From the NCBI GenBank assembly GCA_017744915.1, contig JAGIAH010000004.1:434001-498000 (forward strand): a DNA stretch of 64,000 nucleotides, given 5' to 3'. This document shows, one piece after another, positions 49,609 to 57,482 of this stretch. The notes under the pieces were generated by a model, which was not told the origin of the DNA, did no database searches, and worked only from the letters and a program-made list of their open reading frames with translations. This DNA comes from Agrobacterium tumefaciens. GTDB taxonomy: Bacteria > Pseudomonadota > Alphaproteobacteria > Rhizobiales > Rhizobiaceae. Positions within the stretch are counted from its first letter, which is position 1. Each line of letters opens with the position of its first letter. The position numbers and the translations under genes are program-made.

Positions 49609-50280
49609 TCAGAAAACGAATTCGGCGGCCTTGGCGAAACCCGGCAAAGGCTTGACCGAAGCATTGAAGAAGGTGGCAGCCGATGTGCTGTTGCCGTCGC
49701 GGCGATAGACGGTTGCCTTTGCGGCATTGCCGTAGCCAACGACTACGACCAGACGACCGCCTTCGCGCAGCTGATCGGTCAGCGTCGCAGGCACTTCTTC
49801 CACCGAGCCGTTGATGAAAATGAGGTCGTAGGGCGCCTCGCCCGCATAACCCTTGCCGAGATCGCCGGTCACGACGGCGACATTGTCATATCCGAGCGAT
49901 GCCAGCGTCCCGGTCGCTTCCGCTGCCAGCGCCTCGTCGCTTTCAAGCGAAACGACCGAACCGGCAAGCTCCGAAAGAATGGCGGCCGCATAACCGGAAC
50001 CGCCGCCGACTTCCAGCACCACATCTTCCTTCGACACTGCCACAAGCTGCAGAAGCTTCGCCAGCGGCGAGGCCTTCATGACGTAACGGGCCGGGCGGCC
50101 GTCGCGGGCCGGACAGATCTGCAGATCCTCGTCCACATAGGCAATCTGCCGCACGCCCGCCGGCACGAAAGCCTCGCGCGGCACGCTCAAAAACGCCTTC
50201 AGCACCGAATGCGACGTCACGTCGGTCGTGCGCAACTGGCTGTCGACCATATTGGCGCGTGCGGTTTCGAAATCCATCAT
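49609..50280 (-). CDS. Protein-L-isoaspartate O-methyltransferase-family protein
   Basis: 223 aa PIMT-like SAM methyltransferase. It has MDFETARANMVDSQLRTTDV, VLEVGGGSGYAAAILSEL (motif I), VVSLESDEALAAEA and APYDLIFINGSVEEVP. It is divergent from the surE-linked pcm at 26512 and lacks the usual PIMT active-site Thr/Ser loop, so its substrate may differ. Often found near tolC and valS in rhizobia as I recall, but no tolC lies here. Confidence 0.82.
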   Translation of the reverse strand: MMDFETARANMVDSQLRTTDVTSHSVLKAFLSVPREAFVPAGVRQIAYVDEDLQICPARDGRPARYVMKASPLAKLLQLVAVSKEDVVLEVGGGSGYAAAILSELAGSVVSLESDEALAAEATGTLASLGYDNVAVVTGDLGKGYAGEAPYDLIFINGSVEEVPATLTDQLREGGRLVVVVGYGNAAKATVYRRDGNSTSAATFFNASVKPLPGFAKAAEFVF

Positions 50281-50463
50281 GTCCTTATCGCCTCAATTTC
50301 AAGGATAGGGGCTGGGAACCAGCCCAAAGTCGGAAGATGCAGCCGACCGTTAAAACAATCTCATAATTGCCAGAAGCTGCGCTTTCAAGCGCGCTCATTG
50401 GCTGTGATCCCAAAAAGCACTGGCGGGTGATGCAAATTTCTCGCGATCGGCAGGAATATGTCG

Positions 50464-50676
50464 TCAGGAGGCGGGAATATCCGGCATGATCCACCAGAAA
50501 AGCTGAACGAGATCGCTCCAGAGCCGCGCCATGTCCTCGATCATCTCGATCGTTGTCACATAGGCATAGATCGTCAAAACAGTAACGACACCGACGAGCA
50601 GCCATGGCCAGAGCCTTCGCTTCCTGTCGTTGCCCGCATTGTCTCGCTGATCCGGATCCACGCTCTCCTCCTGCAT
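50464..50676 (-). CDS. Small single-pass membrane protein (70 aa), unknown function
   Basis: Starts at MQEESVDPDQRD (a GTG 18 bases upstream is possible). A polar N-terminus is followed by RKRRLWPWLLVGVVTVLTIY as a transmembrane helix with positive-inside flank, then an amphipathic Trp-rich tail (MARLWSDLVQLFWWIMPDI). No family recognised. Confidence 0.55.
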   Translation of the reverse strand: MQEESVDPDQRDNAGNDRKRRLWPWLLVGVVTVLTIYAYVTTIEMIEDMARLWSDLVQLFWWIMPDIPAS

Positions 50677-50750
50677 TCTGGCCGAAAACGGCACGCGCCC
50701 GCATCATCTGCGGAGCGTAGATAAATATGATGCCGATGGTGAGAGAAATT

Positions 50751-50824
50751 TGGAGGCCTCGCCCGGAATTGAACCGGGGTACAAGGATTTGCAGTCCTCT
50801 GCGTCACCACTCCGCCACGAGGCC
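50751..50824 (-). tRNA. tRNA-Cys (anticodon GCA)
   Basis: The minus-strand cloverleaf has acceptor GGCCTCG / CGAGGCC, an anticodon loop with GCA (GGACTGCAAATCC), T-arm CCGGTTCAATTCCGG and an encoded CCA after the discriminator T. 74 nt including CCA. It needs no intron or unusual arm. Confidence 0.97.
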
Positions 50825-51000
50825 TCACACGCTCTTCAATTCAAGCGATGGCGGGCATTTAGAACGAATCCATTTTGGGCGCAAGAGGGTTCGTTCCGAA
50901 TGCGATGTTTTTTCAAGCAGGATCGGCGCAACGGACTAGCCTCTCACTAAGCGCTTAAGATTGCGTGGTTTTTTGTATCTTCTTCATATTTCAGAAGAAA

Positions 51001-51043
51001 CAACGCCCGCATTCGGCGCACTGGCAGCGACGCGGGCATTGCT
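51001..51043 (-). terminator. Probable terminator after the DUF3309 gene
   Basis: On the minus strand AATGCCCGC and GCGGGCGTT pair around a 20-base loop and are followed by GTTTCTTC. It begins about 20 bases after the stop. Confidence 0.55.
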
Positions 51044-51063
51044 GTATTCCCGTGGGCGGTCAA

Positions 51064-51216
51064 TCAAATTCGCCCAAGCAGGACCAGGATCAGGACGATG
51101 ACCAGAACCAGTCCGAGACCGCCCGAGGGGCCATAACCGTAGCTATGGTAACCCCAGCTTGGCAGTGCGCCGATCAGGAAAAGAATGAGCAGGATGACGA
51201 GGATGGTGCCGAGCAT
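51064..51216 (-). CDS. DUF3309 family small hydrophobic protein
   Basis: 50 aa: MLGTILVILLILFLIGALPS, then a WGYHSYGYGPSGGLG loop and a second hydrophobic helix ending LLGRI. This helix-GALP-W-GYGPSGGLG-helix plan is that of DUF3309, a small membrane protein frequent in proteobacteria and of unknown role. A strong AAAGGAGGGC site precedes the ATG. Confidence 0.88.
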   Translation of the reverse strand: MLGTILVILLILFLIGALPSWGYHSYGYGPSGGLGLVLVIVLILVLLGRI

Positions 51217-51781
51217 GTGTAGCCCTCCTTTATTGGCCCATTATTGGCGTGGGTCTCTGCCTGTTTGAATGATGAAGCGTGCAAAAGGTTCCCTCGTCTG
51301 GCATCCATCGCCGCACAAGCCTTGAAGCCTTTCAACGGGTTAAACCATTATTCGCGAATGGGGCAACTTACCACCCGTTCCCCCGGGCTGAGGAAAACGG
51401 GCGTTGTCGCCACCCCATCGAAAAACAATTCGTCGGATAATGATATCGGCCGACCGGGCCTCTGCCCGCACCCGGATGCGGGCGACGTTCCGGCCTTTCC
51501 ACGGGGTGAGGATGGCAACGATTTATTCGAGGTAATTTCTCGGTCTATGTATCCCGCCCGCCGTTCGACATACTCTTGAAAGTCGCCCGTTCCCTGAAAC
51601 TGACGGGAGACAGAGAGACCTGGCATCACTGGCAGTGCGCCAGGTCTCCCCCCCCGCGCCTCTCCGCTCGCCATTCCGGCACCGGCACACGGACATGTGA
51701 CCGGCGTTCCATTGCGTGGCTCTTGCCTTGCCTCTTTTTCTCCGGCTAGACCCCAGGCCGGGAGGGAGAAACGAGAATCAC
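51217..51781. other. Intergenic region with a GC-rich hairpin
   Basis: About 565 bases between divergent small genes with no convincing protein. It contains a 10-bp perfect hairpin at 51615-51648 (GAGACCTGGC / GCCAGGTCTC) directly followed by a run of C; see findings. Confidence 0.5.
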
Positions 51782-51886
51782 ATGTCCGGTTTTGCGAACC
51801 TCATCCCGCTTTTCATCTTCGCCTTCCTCGTCTACGCTTTCTTCCGCTGGGTCGCGCGCGACATTCAGAATCCGAAGAGCAAATAG
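51782..51886 (+). CDS. Putative small membrane protein (34 aa)
   Basis: ATG after GGGAGGGAGAAACGAGAATC. MSGFANLIPLFIFAFLVYAF is one membrane helix, followed by a basic RWVARDIQNPKSK tail. No family recognised. The strong purine-rich leader and codon composition suggest a real gene. A lipoprotein gene starts 86 bases later. Confidence 0.55.
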   Translation: MSGFANLIPLFIFAFLVYAFFRWVARDIQNPKSK

Positions 51887-51972
51887 CCGGGACGAATTAT
51901 CCCCGATCCTCTTGCCCGCCGGGAACCGCTGCGCCTCCATATCGTTTTCGCAGACGCACTTCGGAGGACAGG

Positions 51973-52278
51973 ATGAAAACGCTCGTATCATCGGCCACTA
52001 TGGCGCTCGCACTGGCGCTTGCGGGATGCACCACAGCCGGACCGGCCGTTTACGCCGGACCAGCGCCCTATGTCGAACCGATCCCTGGCAGCATCATCTA
52101 TAGGGGCCAGCCGCGCACCAAGCTGACGAAATCGCCGATCGGCAGCACCTTCACCCATGAATTCCGCATCGACGGCAGCACGCGGGCGGTGGAAACCTAT
52201 CGCATCGCGCCGGACCGTTCGCTGGAACTCATCGACCGACGCATCATTCGCGAGTGGCTGTTCGGGCGCGACGACTGA
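51973..52278 (+). CDS. Small lipoprotein (101 aa), unknown function
   Basis: The ATG is preceded by CGGAGGACAGG. The signal peptide MKTLVSSATMALALALAGC has a lipobox LAGC at residues 16-19. The mature part includes GSIIYRGQPRTKLTKSPIGS and a C-terminus rich in Arg/Asp/Glu. No family recognised. Probably an outer or inner membrane-anchored periplasmic protein. Confidence 0.75.
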   Translation: MKTLVSSATMALALALAGCTTAGPAVYAGPAPYVEPIPGSIIYRGQPRTKLTKSPIGSTFTHEFRIDGSTRAVETYRIAPDRSLELIDRRIIREWLFGRDD

Positions 52279-52372
52279 CCGCAGCGGAACGGGCGGAAAC
52301 GGTCCTCGACCGGGATTGCGCATCCCGCCCGCTTCGTTTAGAGCCGGGCGCGATAATCAATATGGAAGAGCG

Positions 52373-52618
52373 ATGAACACGCGCTGGCAAAAACCCGTCC
52401 TGATCGCCTTCGAAACGCCGGGTGATTATACGAGCATCGACACCACGCAGGCCGCCTCCTGGGCGCTGATCGAGGACTGGCCGATCGAAGATGGCGAAGC
52501 GCTGGACAAGGCGCTGCTCATCTGCGCCGCCGTCGATGCCGGCAGAAAAAAGCCGGAGGATGCACGCAGGGCCTTCATCGCCGCCGCAATCGAGGCAGGC
52601 CTCGATATCAAGGCCTGA
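52373..52618 (+). CDS. DUF982 family protein
   Basis: 81 aa soluble protein, ATG after GGAAGAGCG. TTQAASWALIEDWPIEDGEAL and ARRAFIAAAIEAGLDI follow the DUF982 plan (a short strand pair then helices), a family nearly confined to Rhizobiales. Function unknown. Confidence 0.8.
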   Translation: MNTRWQKPVLIAFETPGDYTSIDTTQAASWALIEDWPIEDGEALDKALLICAAVDAGRKKPEDARRAFIAAAIEAGLDIKA

Positions 52619-52715
52619 CGGCAGGTAGGCCTCAGCCTTATAAATGCGCCCTGCGGCGCCGCGTTTTCAAGATAACGGGTTCGATGGATCGCAACAGATG
52701 GAAGCTTCAGGAAAC

Positions 52716-52805
52716 ATGAAAAAAGCCCTGTTCATTTTTCTCCTCTCCTGCCTGGCGATCGGCCTTCTCGGCCATCTCGTGGTGGCCTTCGTCGTCACCG
52801 GCTGA
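52716..52805 (+). CDS. Putative small membrane peptide (29 aa)
   Basis: ATG after TTCAGGAAAC; an in-frame ATG lies 18 bases upstream. MKKALFIFLLSCLAIGLLGH and VVAFVVTG make one hydrophobic helix with a positively charged N-terminus. No family recognised; coding is likely but unproven. Confidence 0.45.
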   Translation: MKKALFIFLLSCLAIGLLGHLVVAFVVTG

Positions 52806-52933
52806 CGCGCCCTGCCCCTTGCCTCGCGCCGCCCGAGAGCGACGTGTTAAAAATTCCTAAATTTCATTCTTCTGTTATGGAACTGCGGGAAGCTTCGTCC
52901 GTTCTCTTTTCGCTCATCACAAGGAGGGTTGGA

Positions 52934-53023
52934 ATGCGTGACGGATTGAACGGTTTTCTCGAAATCTCGATGCTTGGCTTCGTGGTTGCAAGCTGCCTTT
53001 TCATGGTCAACCTGCCGATCTGA
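52934..53023 (+). CDS. Putative small membrane peptide (29 aa)
   Basis: The AAGGAGGGTTGGA ribosome-binding site directly before the ATG is one of the best in the window. MRDGLNGFLEISMLGFVVAS plus CLFMVNLPI is hydrophobic from residue 12. No family recognised. Confidence 0.5.
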   Translation: MRDGLNGFLEISMLGFVVASCLFMVNLPI

Positions 53024-53078
53024 CCCCGCTTCAAACTCCCTGCCCGACGTTACCGGCAACGTGAAATCCCGGCATAAG

Positions 53079-53110
53079 AAAATGCGGCCTTTCGGGCCGC
53101 ATTTCTTTTT
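53079..53110 (-). terminator. Rho-independent terminator of wrbA
   Basis: AAATGCGGCC / GGCCGCATTT stem with a TTTCG-type loop, A and T runs on both sides, just past the wrbA stop. Confidence 0.85.
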
Positions 53111-53125
53111 CAGCAAGCCGTCAAA

Positions 53126-53725
53126 TCAGGCGGAAAGCTTGGCGGCGAGCTTCGCCACATGGGCGCCCTGGAAGCGAGCGGCTTCCAGCTCGATCGCCGA
53201 AGGCTGGCGCGAGCCGTCGCCATCGGTGATGGTGGAGGCGCCATAGGGCGAACCGCCCTTGATTTCATCGACACCCATCTGGCCCTGGAAGGCATAAGGC
53301 AGGCCGGCAACCGCCATGCCATGGTGCAGGAAGGTGGGCAGGAAACCGAGAATGGTCGATTCCTGACCGCCGTGCTGCGTGGCGGAGGAGGTGAAGGCCG
53401 AGCCGACCTTGCCAACCAGCTTGCCGCTGAACCACAGACCGCCGGTCTGGTCCCAGAAATTACGCATCTGCGAAGCGACCGTGCCGAAACGCGTGCCGGC
53501 ACCGACGATGATGGCGTCGTAATCGGCCAGTTCGTCCACGGTTGCGATCGGCGCGGCCTGATCAAGCTTGAAGTGCGAGGATCTGGCGACCTCTTCCGGC
53601 ACCAGTTCAGGAACGCGCTTGACGACGACGTCCGCGCCCGTCGATTTTACACCTTCGGCAACGGCATAGGCCATCGTCTCGATGTGACCGTAAGAAGAAT
53701 AATAGAGTACCAAAACTTTCGTCAT
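53126..53725 (-). CDS. wrbA: NAD(P)H:quinone oxidoreductase, WrbA type
   Basis: 199 aa flavodoxin-fold FMN enzyme reducing quinones by two electrons. It starts [20 protein letters not shown] (phosphate-binding loop) and has [24 protein letters not shown] and [16 protein letters not shown], both WrbA-specific. The chosen ATG drops 24 upstream codons that do not match the family. Monocistronic with its own terminator. Confidence 0.95.
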   Translation of the reverse strand: MTKVLVLYYSSYGHIETMAYAVAEGVKSTGADVVVKRVPELVPEEVARSSHFKLDQAAPIATVDELADYDAIIVGAGTRFGTVASQMRNFWDQTGGLWFSGKLVGKVGSAFTSSATQHGGQESTILGFLPTFLHHGMAVAGLPYAFQGQMGVDEIKGGSPYGASTITDGDGSRQPSAIELEAARFQGAHVAKLAAKLSA

Positions 53726-53986
53726 TCTCTTCGTTTCCCTTGTTGGAGCTGTTTCCGGCGTACCGGTTATAAGTTTCTTCAAAAACTCGATGATCATTGG
53801 CGTTGACCCGTAAAACTGTGTGACAAAAACCTAGCCGACGGATCGGCGCCCCACCAGCCGGGGATTGGCATACGCACTGTTCACGATGAGTGAACGCAGG
53901 GCGCCATCGTCAACCGATCCCCGACTTGCCTTTCTTCAAAACCGCTTTGCATTCGGGGTGCGCGGCGTTAACGTCGGGTGAAACAG

Positions 53987-54793
53987 ATGACGAGTGCAAC
54001 CATGTCAAATCCCTCCTCCGCCCAATCCGTCGTGACCGCCGCCATGCTCGCCATCGGCGACGAACTGCTGTCGGGCCGCACCAAGGACAAGAATATCGGG
54101 CATCTCGCCGATGTTCTCACCATGTCGGGAATCGATCTCAAGGAAGTGCGTATCGTCGCCGATGAGGAGGAATCGATCGTCGAGGCGCTGAATGCGCTGC
54201 GCGGCCGTTATGATTATGTCTTCACCTCCGGCGGCATCGGCCCGACCCATGACGATATCACCGCGGATGCGGTCTCTGCGGCGTTCGGCCTGCCCTGCGA
54301 ACACGATGCCGAAGCGCTGCGACTGCTCGGCGACATGTACCGCGTCCGGGAAATGGAATTCACCGAGGCGCGCAAGCGCATGGCCCGCATGCCGAGGGGT
54401 GCGGCGCATATCGCCAATCCCGTCTCCGTCGCCCCCGGCTTCGTCATCGGCAACGTTTATGTCATGGCCGGCGTGCCGCAGGTGTTTCAGGCCATGCTCG
54501 ACAATGTCATGCCGACCCTGCGCACCGGCGCGAAGGTCATGTCGCAGGCGGTGCGCTCGCCCTATGGCGAGGGCGATATCGGCACGCCGCTGACGGCCAT
54601 CCAGAAGGCCCATCCGGAAACCAGCATCGGCTCCTATCCCAAATATGACGGGCAGCGTTTTTCGACGGAGATCGTCGTGCGCGCCCGCGATGCCGGCGTG
54701 CTGAAGGCGGCAACCGAGGCGGTTGCGGCCATGATCGAAACCATCGGCCAGGAAAAAAGACTGACGGCGAGCAAGGGCGATGCAACCGCCTGA
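53987..54793 (+). CDS. Competence/damage-inducible CinA N-terminal domain protein (MoaB/MogA fold)
   Basis: About 268 aa; the start could also be an ATG at 54002. AAMLAIGDELLSGRTKDKN, VFTSGGIGPTHDDIT and VYVMAGVPQVFQAMLDNV are the molybdopterin-binding fold as found in CinA N-terminal domains. The C-terminal CinA deamidase domain is absent. Despite the fold it is probably not a Moco enzyme; related stand-alone proteins are assigned pyrophosphatase-like roles. Confidence 0.87.
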   Translation: MTSATMSNPSSAQSVVTAAMLAIGDELLSGRTKDKNIGHLADVLTMSGIDLKEVRIVADEEESIVEALNALRGRYDYVFTSGGIGPTHDDITADAVSAAFGLPCEHDAEALRLLGDMYRVREMEFTEARKRMARMPRGAAHIANPVSVAPGFVIGNVYVMAGVPQVFQAMLDNVMPTLRTGAKVMSQAVRSPYGEGDIGTPLTAIQKAHPETSIGSYPKYDGQRFSTEIVVRARDAGVLKAATEAVAAMIETIGQEKRLTASKGDATA

Positions 54794-54867
54794 GACAGAA
54801 AAGGTTTGAGACGAAGGCGCTTTGACCAAAATCAAGGTGGCGGCCTGTAAAGGCGGCCACTCTCCCC

Positions 54868-54925
54868 CTGAGCATTTCCAGGAAAAGCGGAACACCTTTT
54901 CCGTCCGGACAATGCGTAAAACAGA
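54868..54925. repeat. Dispersed palindromic repeat (GCATTTCC...AATGCG type)
   Basis: GAGCATTTCCAGGAAAAGCG and CCTTTTCCGTCCGGACAATG form the imperfect arms, followed by CGTAAAACAGAGA. I recall this module as very common between genes in Rhizobiaceae. It lies in the leader of the universal stress gene. Confidence 0.65.
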
Positions 54926-54999
54926 GACTTGGATCGTTCTGGCGATTCGAAAAAAAAGCCCGAACGATCTGAAAACGACATGTCACCGAGGAGAGAGAA

Positions 55000-55845
55000 A
55001 TGGGTTACAAAACGATACTGGCAGTGGTCGACAATGTTTCGAACACGCAGAAGCTCGGCGAATTCGTGGTAAGCCTTGCCGATCAGTTTTCCTCGCATGT
55101 GATCGGCCTGCATATGGAAACGCTGGCCGCAGTTCCGCTCGTCGCGCCGATGGAAATTCCCGATCCCGCCACCGTGCAGGCGCTGCAGGATGTGGCGCAC
55201 AGGGAAACCACCGATGTCGGCAGCATCTTCGAGCGCACGCTGTCTGCCAACGGCATCTCGCATGAATGGCGCAGCTTCGTCACATCGGTGGGGTATGCCT
55301 CCGCATCCGCCATCGACAGCGCCCGCTGCGCCGATCTCGTCGTTGCCCGCCAGAGCAGTTCTTCGGCATTGTCCGACAGCCGCTCGGATATTGACGGTTT
55401 CCTTTATGAAAGCGGCCGCCCCGTTCTCCTCGTGCCGCATGTGCTCACCGTCGCCAAACCGATCAAGCGCGTCCTGATTGCCTGGAACGGCTCCCGCGAG
55501 GCAACCCGTGCCACCTTCGATGCCCTGCCCTTCCTGAAGGCCGCCGACAGCGTCGAGATCTTCTCGGTCGATCAGGCCGACAGCGAAACTCAGTCTTCGG
55601 GCTTTGCCGGTGCGGAACTGGCCGCGACGCTTGCCCGCCACGGCGTGAATGTCACGGTTACCTCGCAGGAAAAGATCGCCGGCATTTCGCCACAGGCGGC
55701 CATCGAAAACCGCCTGTCCGATAACAGCATCGACCTTCTGGTCATGGGCGCTTATGGCCATTCCCGCTGGTGGGAACTGCTGTTTGGCGGCGTGACGCGC
55801 ACCCTGCTCGATTCCATGACGGCGATGACGCTGCTTTCGCGTTAA
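55000..55845 (+). CDS. Tandem universal stress protein (UspA family)
   Basis: 281 aa with two USP domains. The first (about 1-145) starts MGYKTILAVVDNVSNTQKLG. The second starts IKRVLIAWNGSREATRA and ends with the ATP-binding-type LLVMGAYGHSRWWELLFGGVTRTLL. Strong GAGGAGAGAG site. No partner gene in the unit; stress-related function inferred from the family only. Confidence 0.9.
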   Translation: MGYKTILAVVDNVSNTQKLGEFVVSLADQFSSHVIGLHMETLAAVPLVAPMEIPDPATVQALQDVAHRETTDVGSIFERTLSANGISHEWRSFVTSVGYASASAIDSARCADLVVARQSSSSALSDSRSDIDGFLYESGRPVLLVPHVLTVAKPIKRVLIAWNGSREATRATFDALPFLKAADSVEIFSVDQADSETQSSGFAGAELAATLARHGVNVTVTSQEKIAGISPQAAIENRLSDNSIDLLVMGAYGHSRWWELLFGGVTRTLLDSMTAMTLLSR

Positions 55846-55911
55846 AAATGGATGCGGCGCGAATAGTGCCGCAAGCCCCCCCGGCATCCCACATGAAGCG
55901 AGCGGTTGCCC

Positions 55912-56041
55912 CTTGTTTCTTCTCCCCGCCGGGGAGAAGTCCGCGGCAGCGGGATGAGGGGCAAGGGTAGAGAAACACTGTGAGCTAGCCCCCTCATCCG
56001 ACCCTTAGCGCCAGCTTCTCCCCGGCGGGAGAAGAAACAAG
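55912..56041. repeat. Long imperfect palindrome (about 27-bp terminal arms)
   Basis: The left arm at 55912-55939 begins CTTGTTTCTTCTCCCCGCCG and the right arm at 56015-56041 is its reverse complement except for one extra base. Inner arms GGGATGAGGGG and CCCCCTCATCC also pair. The whole could fold as one structured RNA or mark a MITE-like element. It lies between the stress gene and gpt. Confidence 0.85.
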
Positions 56042-56143
56042 CGGTGATCTCTTGCCCTGCCTTTGCGCGCAAAGCTTGCCTTTTTGCCGGTCTTGCGGCT
56101 ATTAGCCAAAGCCATCGACAATTTTGACCAGATGGTAGACGAC

Positions 56144-56641
56144 ATGTCCCTTCCCGATAAAGCCTTTCCCGTTTCCTGGGACCAGTTTCACCGCGACGCC
56201 CGTGCTCTTGCCTGGCGTCTTGCCGGTCTCGACAAAGAGTTCCGGGCGATCGTCTGCATCACCCGTGGCGGCCTCGTTCCGGCGGCGATCATTTCCCGTG
56301 AACTCAACATCCGCATGATCGACACGGTCTGCATCGCCACGCGTCATGACTATGTCAACCAGGGCGAAACGGTTCTCCTGAAGGGCGTTGCCCCGGAACT
56401 GACGGCCGATGCCGGCGAAGGCGTGCTTGTGGTCGACGACCTCACCGATACCGGCAAGACGGCGCTGGAAGTGCGCGAAATGCTGCCGAAGGCGCATTTC
56501 GCCTGTGTTTACGCCAAGCCGAAGGGCGTGCCGACCATCGACACCTTTGTCACCGAAGTCAGCCAGGACACCTGGATCTATTTCCCCTGGGACATGGGCT
56601 TCACCTATCAGGAGCCGATCGCCAAGGGATCGCGCGGCTGA
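56144..56641 (+). CDS. gpt: Xanthine-guanine phosphoribosyltransferase
   Basis: 165 aa purine salvage enzyme. It starts [20 protein letters not shown]; 27 upstream codons were rejected. [18 protein letters not shown] and the PRPP loop [20 protein letters not shown] are diagnostic, and the C-terminal [11 protein letters not shown] matches Gpt. Confidence 0.94.
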   Translation: MSLPDKAFPVSWDQFHRDARALAWRLAGLDKEFRAIVCITRGGLVPAAIISRELNIRMIDTVCIATRHDYVNQGETVLLKGVAPELTADAGEGVLVVDDLTDTGKTALEVREMLPKAHFACVYAKPKGVPTIDTFVTEVSQDTWIYFPWDMGFTYQEPIAKGSRG

Positions 56642-56667
56642 TTGCCTGAAGAGAGGCGCTTTTCTTG

Positions 56668-56783
56668 CCGTCATGCCGGACTTGATCCGGCATCCAGCCA
56701 CGGCGCGTTTGCGCCGTGAAAGGATCCCCCCGCGATCAAAAACTTGATCGCGCTGGACCCCGGATCAGGTCCGGGGTGACGGA
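56668..56783. repeat. Mosaic palindromic intergenic repeat
   Basis: CCGTCATGCCGGACTTGATC at the left, ACGGCGCGTTTGCGCCGT in the middle, GCGATCAAAAACTTGATCGC next, and CCCCGGATCAGGTCCGGGGT with GACGG at the right. Its modules are shared, in different order, with the copies at 13176, 27981 and 34257. Confidence 0.87.
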
Positions 56784-57482
56784 GCTTTGATTTGCCTGTC
56801 GCGCAAAAATTCACCCGCAGCAATATCCGTCATTTCGCCGCCCCATCGAGGGCGGTTTTTTTGTGGAGAAACGTCTTTTTTGACGGCTGCGAAAAACACG
56901 GAAAAACCGCAGTGTCGCCATTATGCCTCACCCCGGAAATGCTGGGTTTTGACTTTCCGTTGCGGAAACCAGCCTCGCGCAGGCTTCAAATTTTTCCGCC
57001 AAGTCACTGATTTTTCTAAGCGCTTTTCCTATCCCCGTTTTCCACAGGCACTCCACACAATATCTTGTGGTTAAAAATGGGTTTCAATCTATGGCTTGAC
57101 GAATCTGTGTCACGGGAGGAAAGTGACACTTATGTTGCGGCGGCAACGGACCGGAAAGTAACGAGGCCGGTTCTTCTCCATCTTCAGCGCGCAGGTCCAG
57201 AACGGCGTCCCGACCATGAGGGGGCGGTTCGCCGGAGGGTTTTGTGCGCCTTGCGGAAACCGCCAAAAACATGATGCGGGGACTGGCGGCAGGAAGCTGT
57301 TGATACTATATTTAGTATTCCAAACTATGCTTACAGCCGAATAAGCCACGAGATACAGGGATCACATCCAAGGATGAACATCCCTTACAGATCGGCAACA
57401 ACCGGCTGCGCGAAGGCATCGCACGGCTGGACCGGATTTTTGCGCCCTTCACCGGGCGCCCAATGGACGAGGACAGGAAACC
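56784..57482. promoter_or_regulatory. Long untranslated region before nrdJ with two NrdR-box-like palindromes
   Basis: About 700 bases with no supported gene. Palindrome 1 at 57055-57070 is ACACAATATCTTGTGG; palindrome 2 at 57303-57318 is ATACTATATTTAGTAT. Both fit the ACAnwATATnTwGTGT-like pattern bound by the NrdR repressor of ribonucleotide reductase genes. They are about 248 bases apart, wider than the usual tandem spacing of about 31 bases. I looked for cobalamin-riboswitch elements and did not find a convincing one. Confidence 0.5.

Noticed and set aside
57065..57274. 69-codon plus-strand frame in the nrdJ leader
   Set aside because: No family or membrane features and weak start context; more likely leader RNA.
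56784..57482. Cobalamin riboswitch before nrdJ
   Set aside because: I could not identify the conserved B12-box and neighbouring conserved bases by eye; a covariance search would be decisive.
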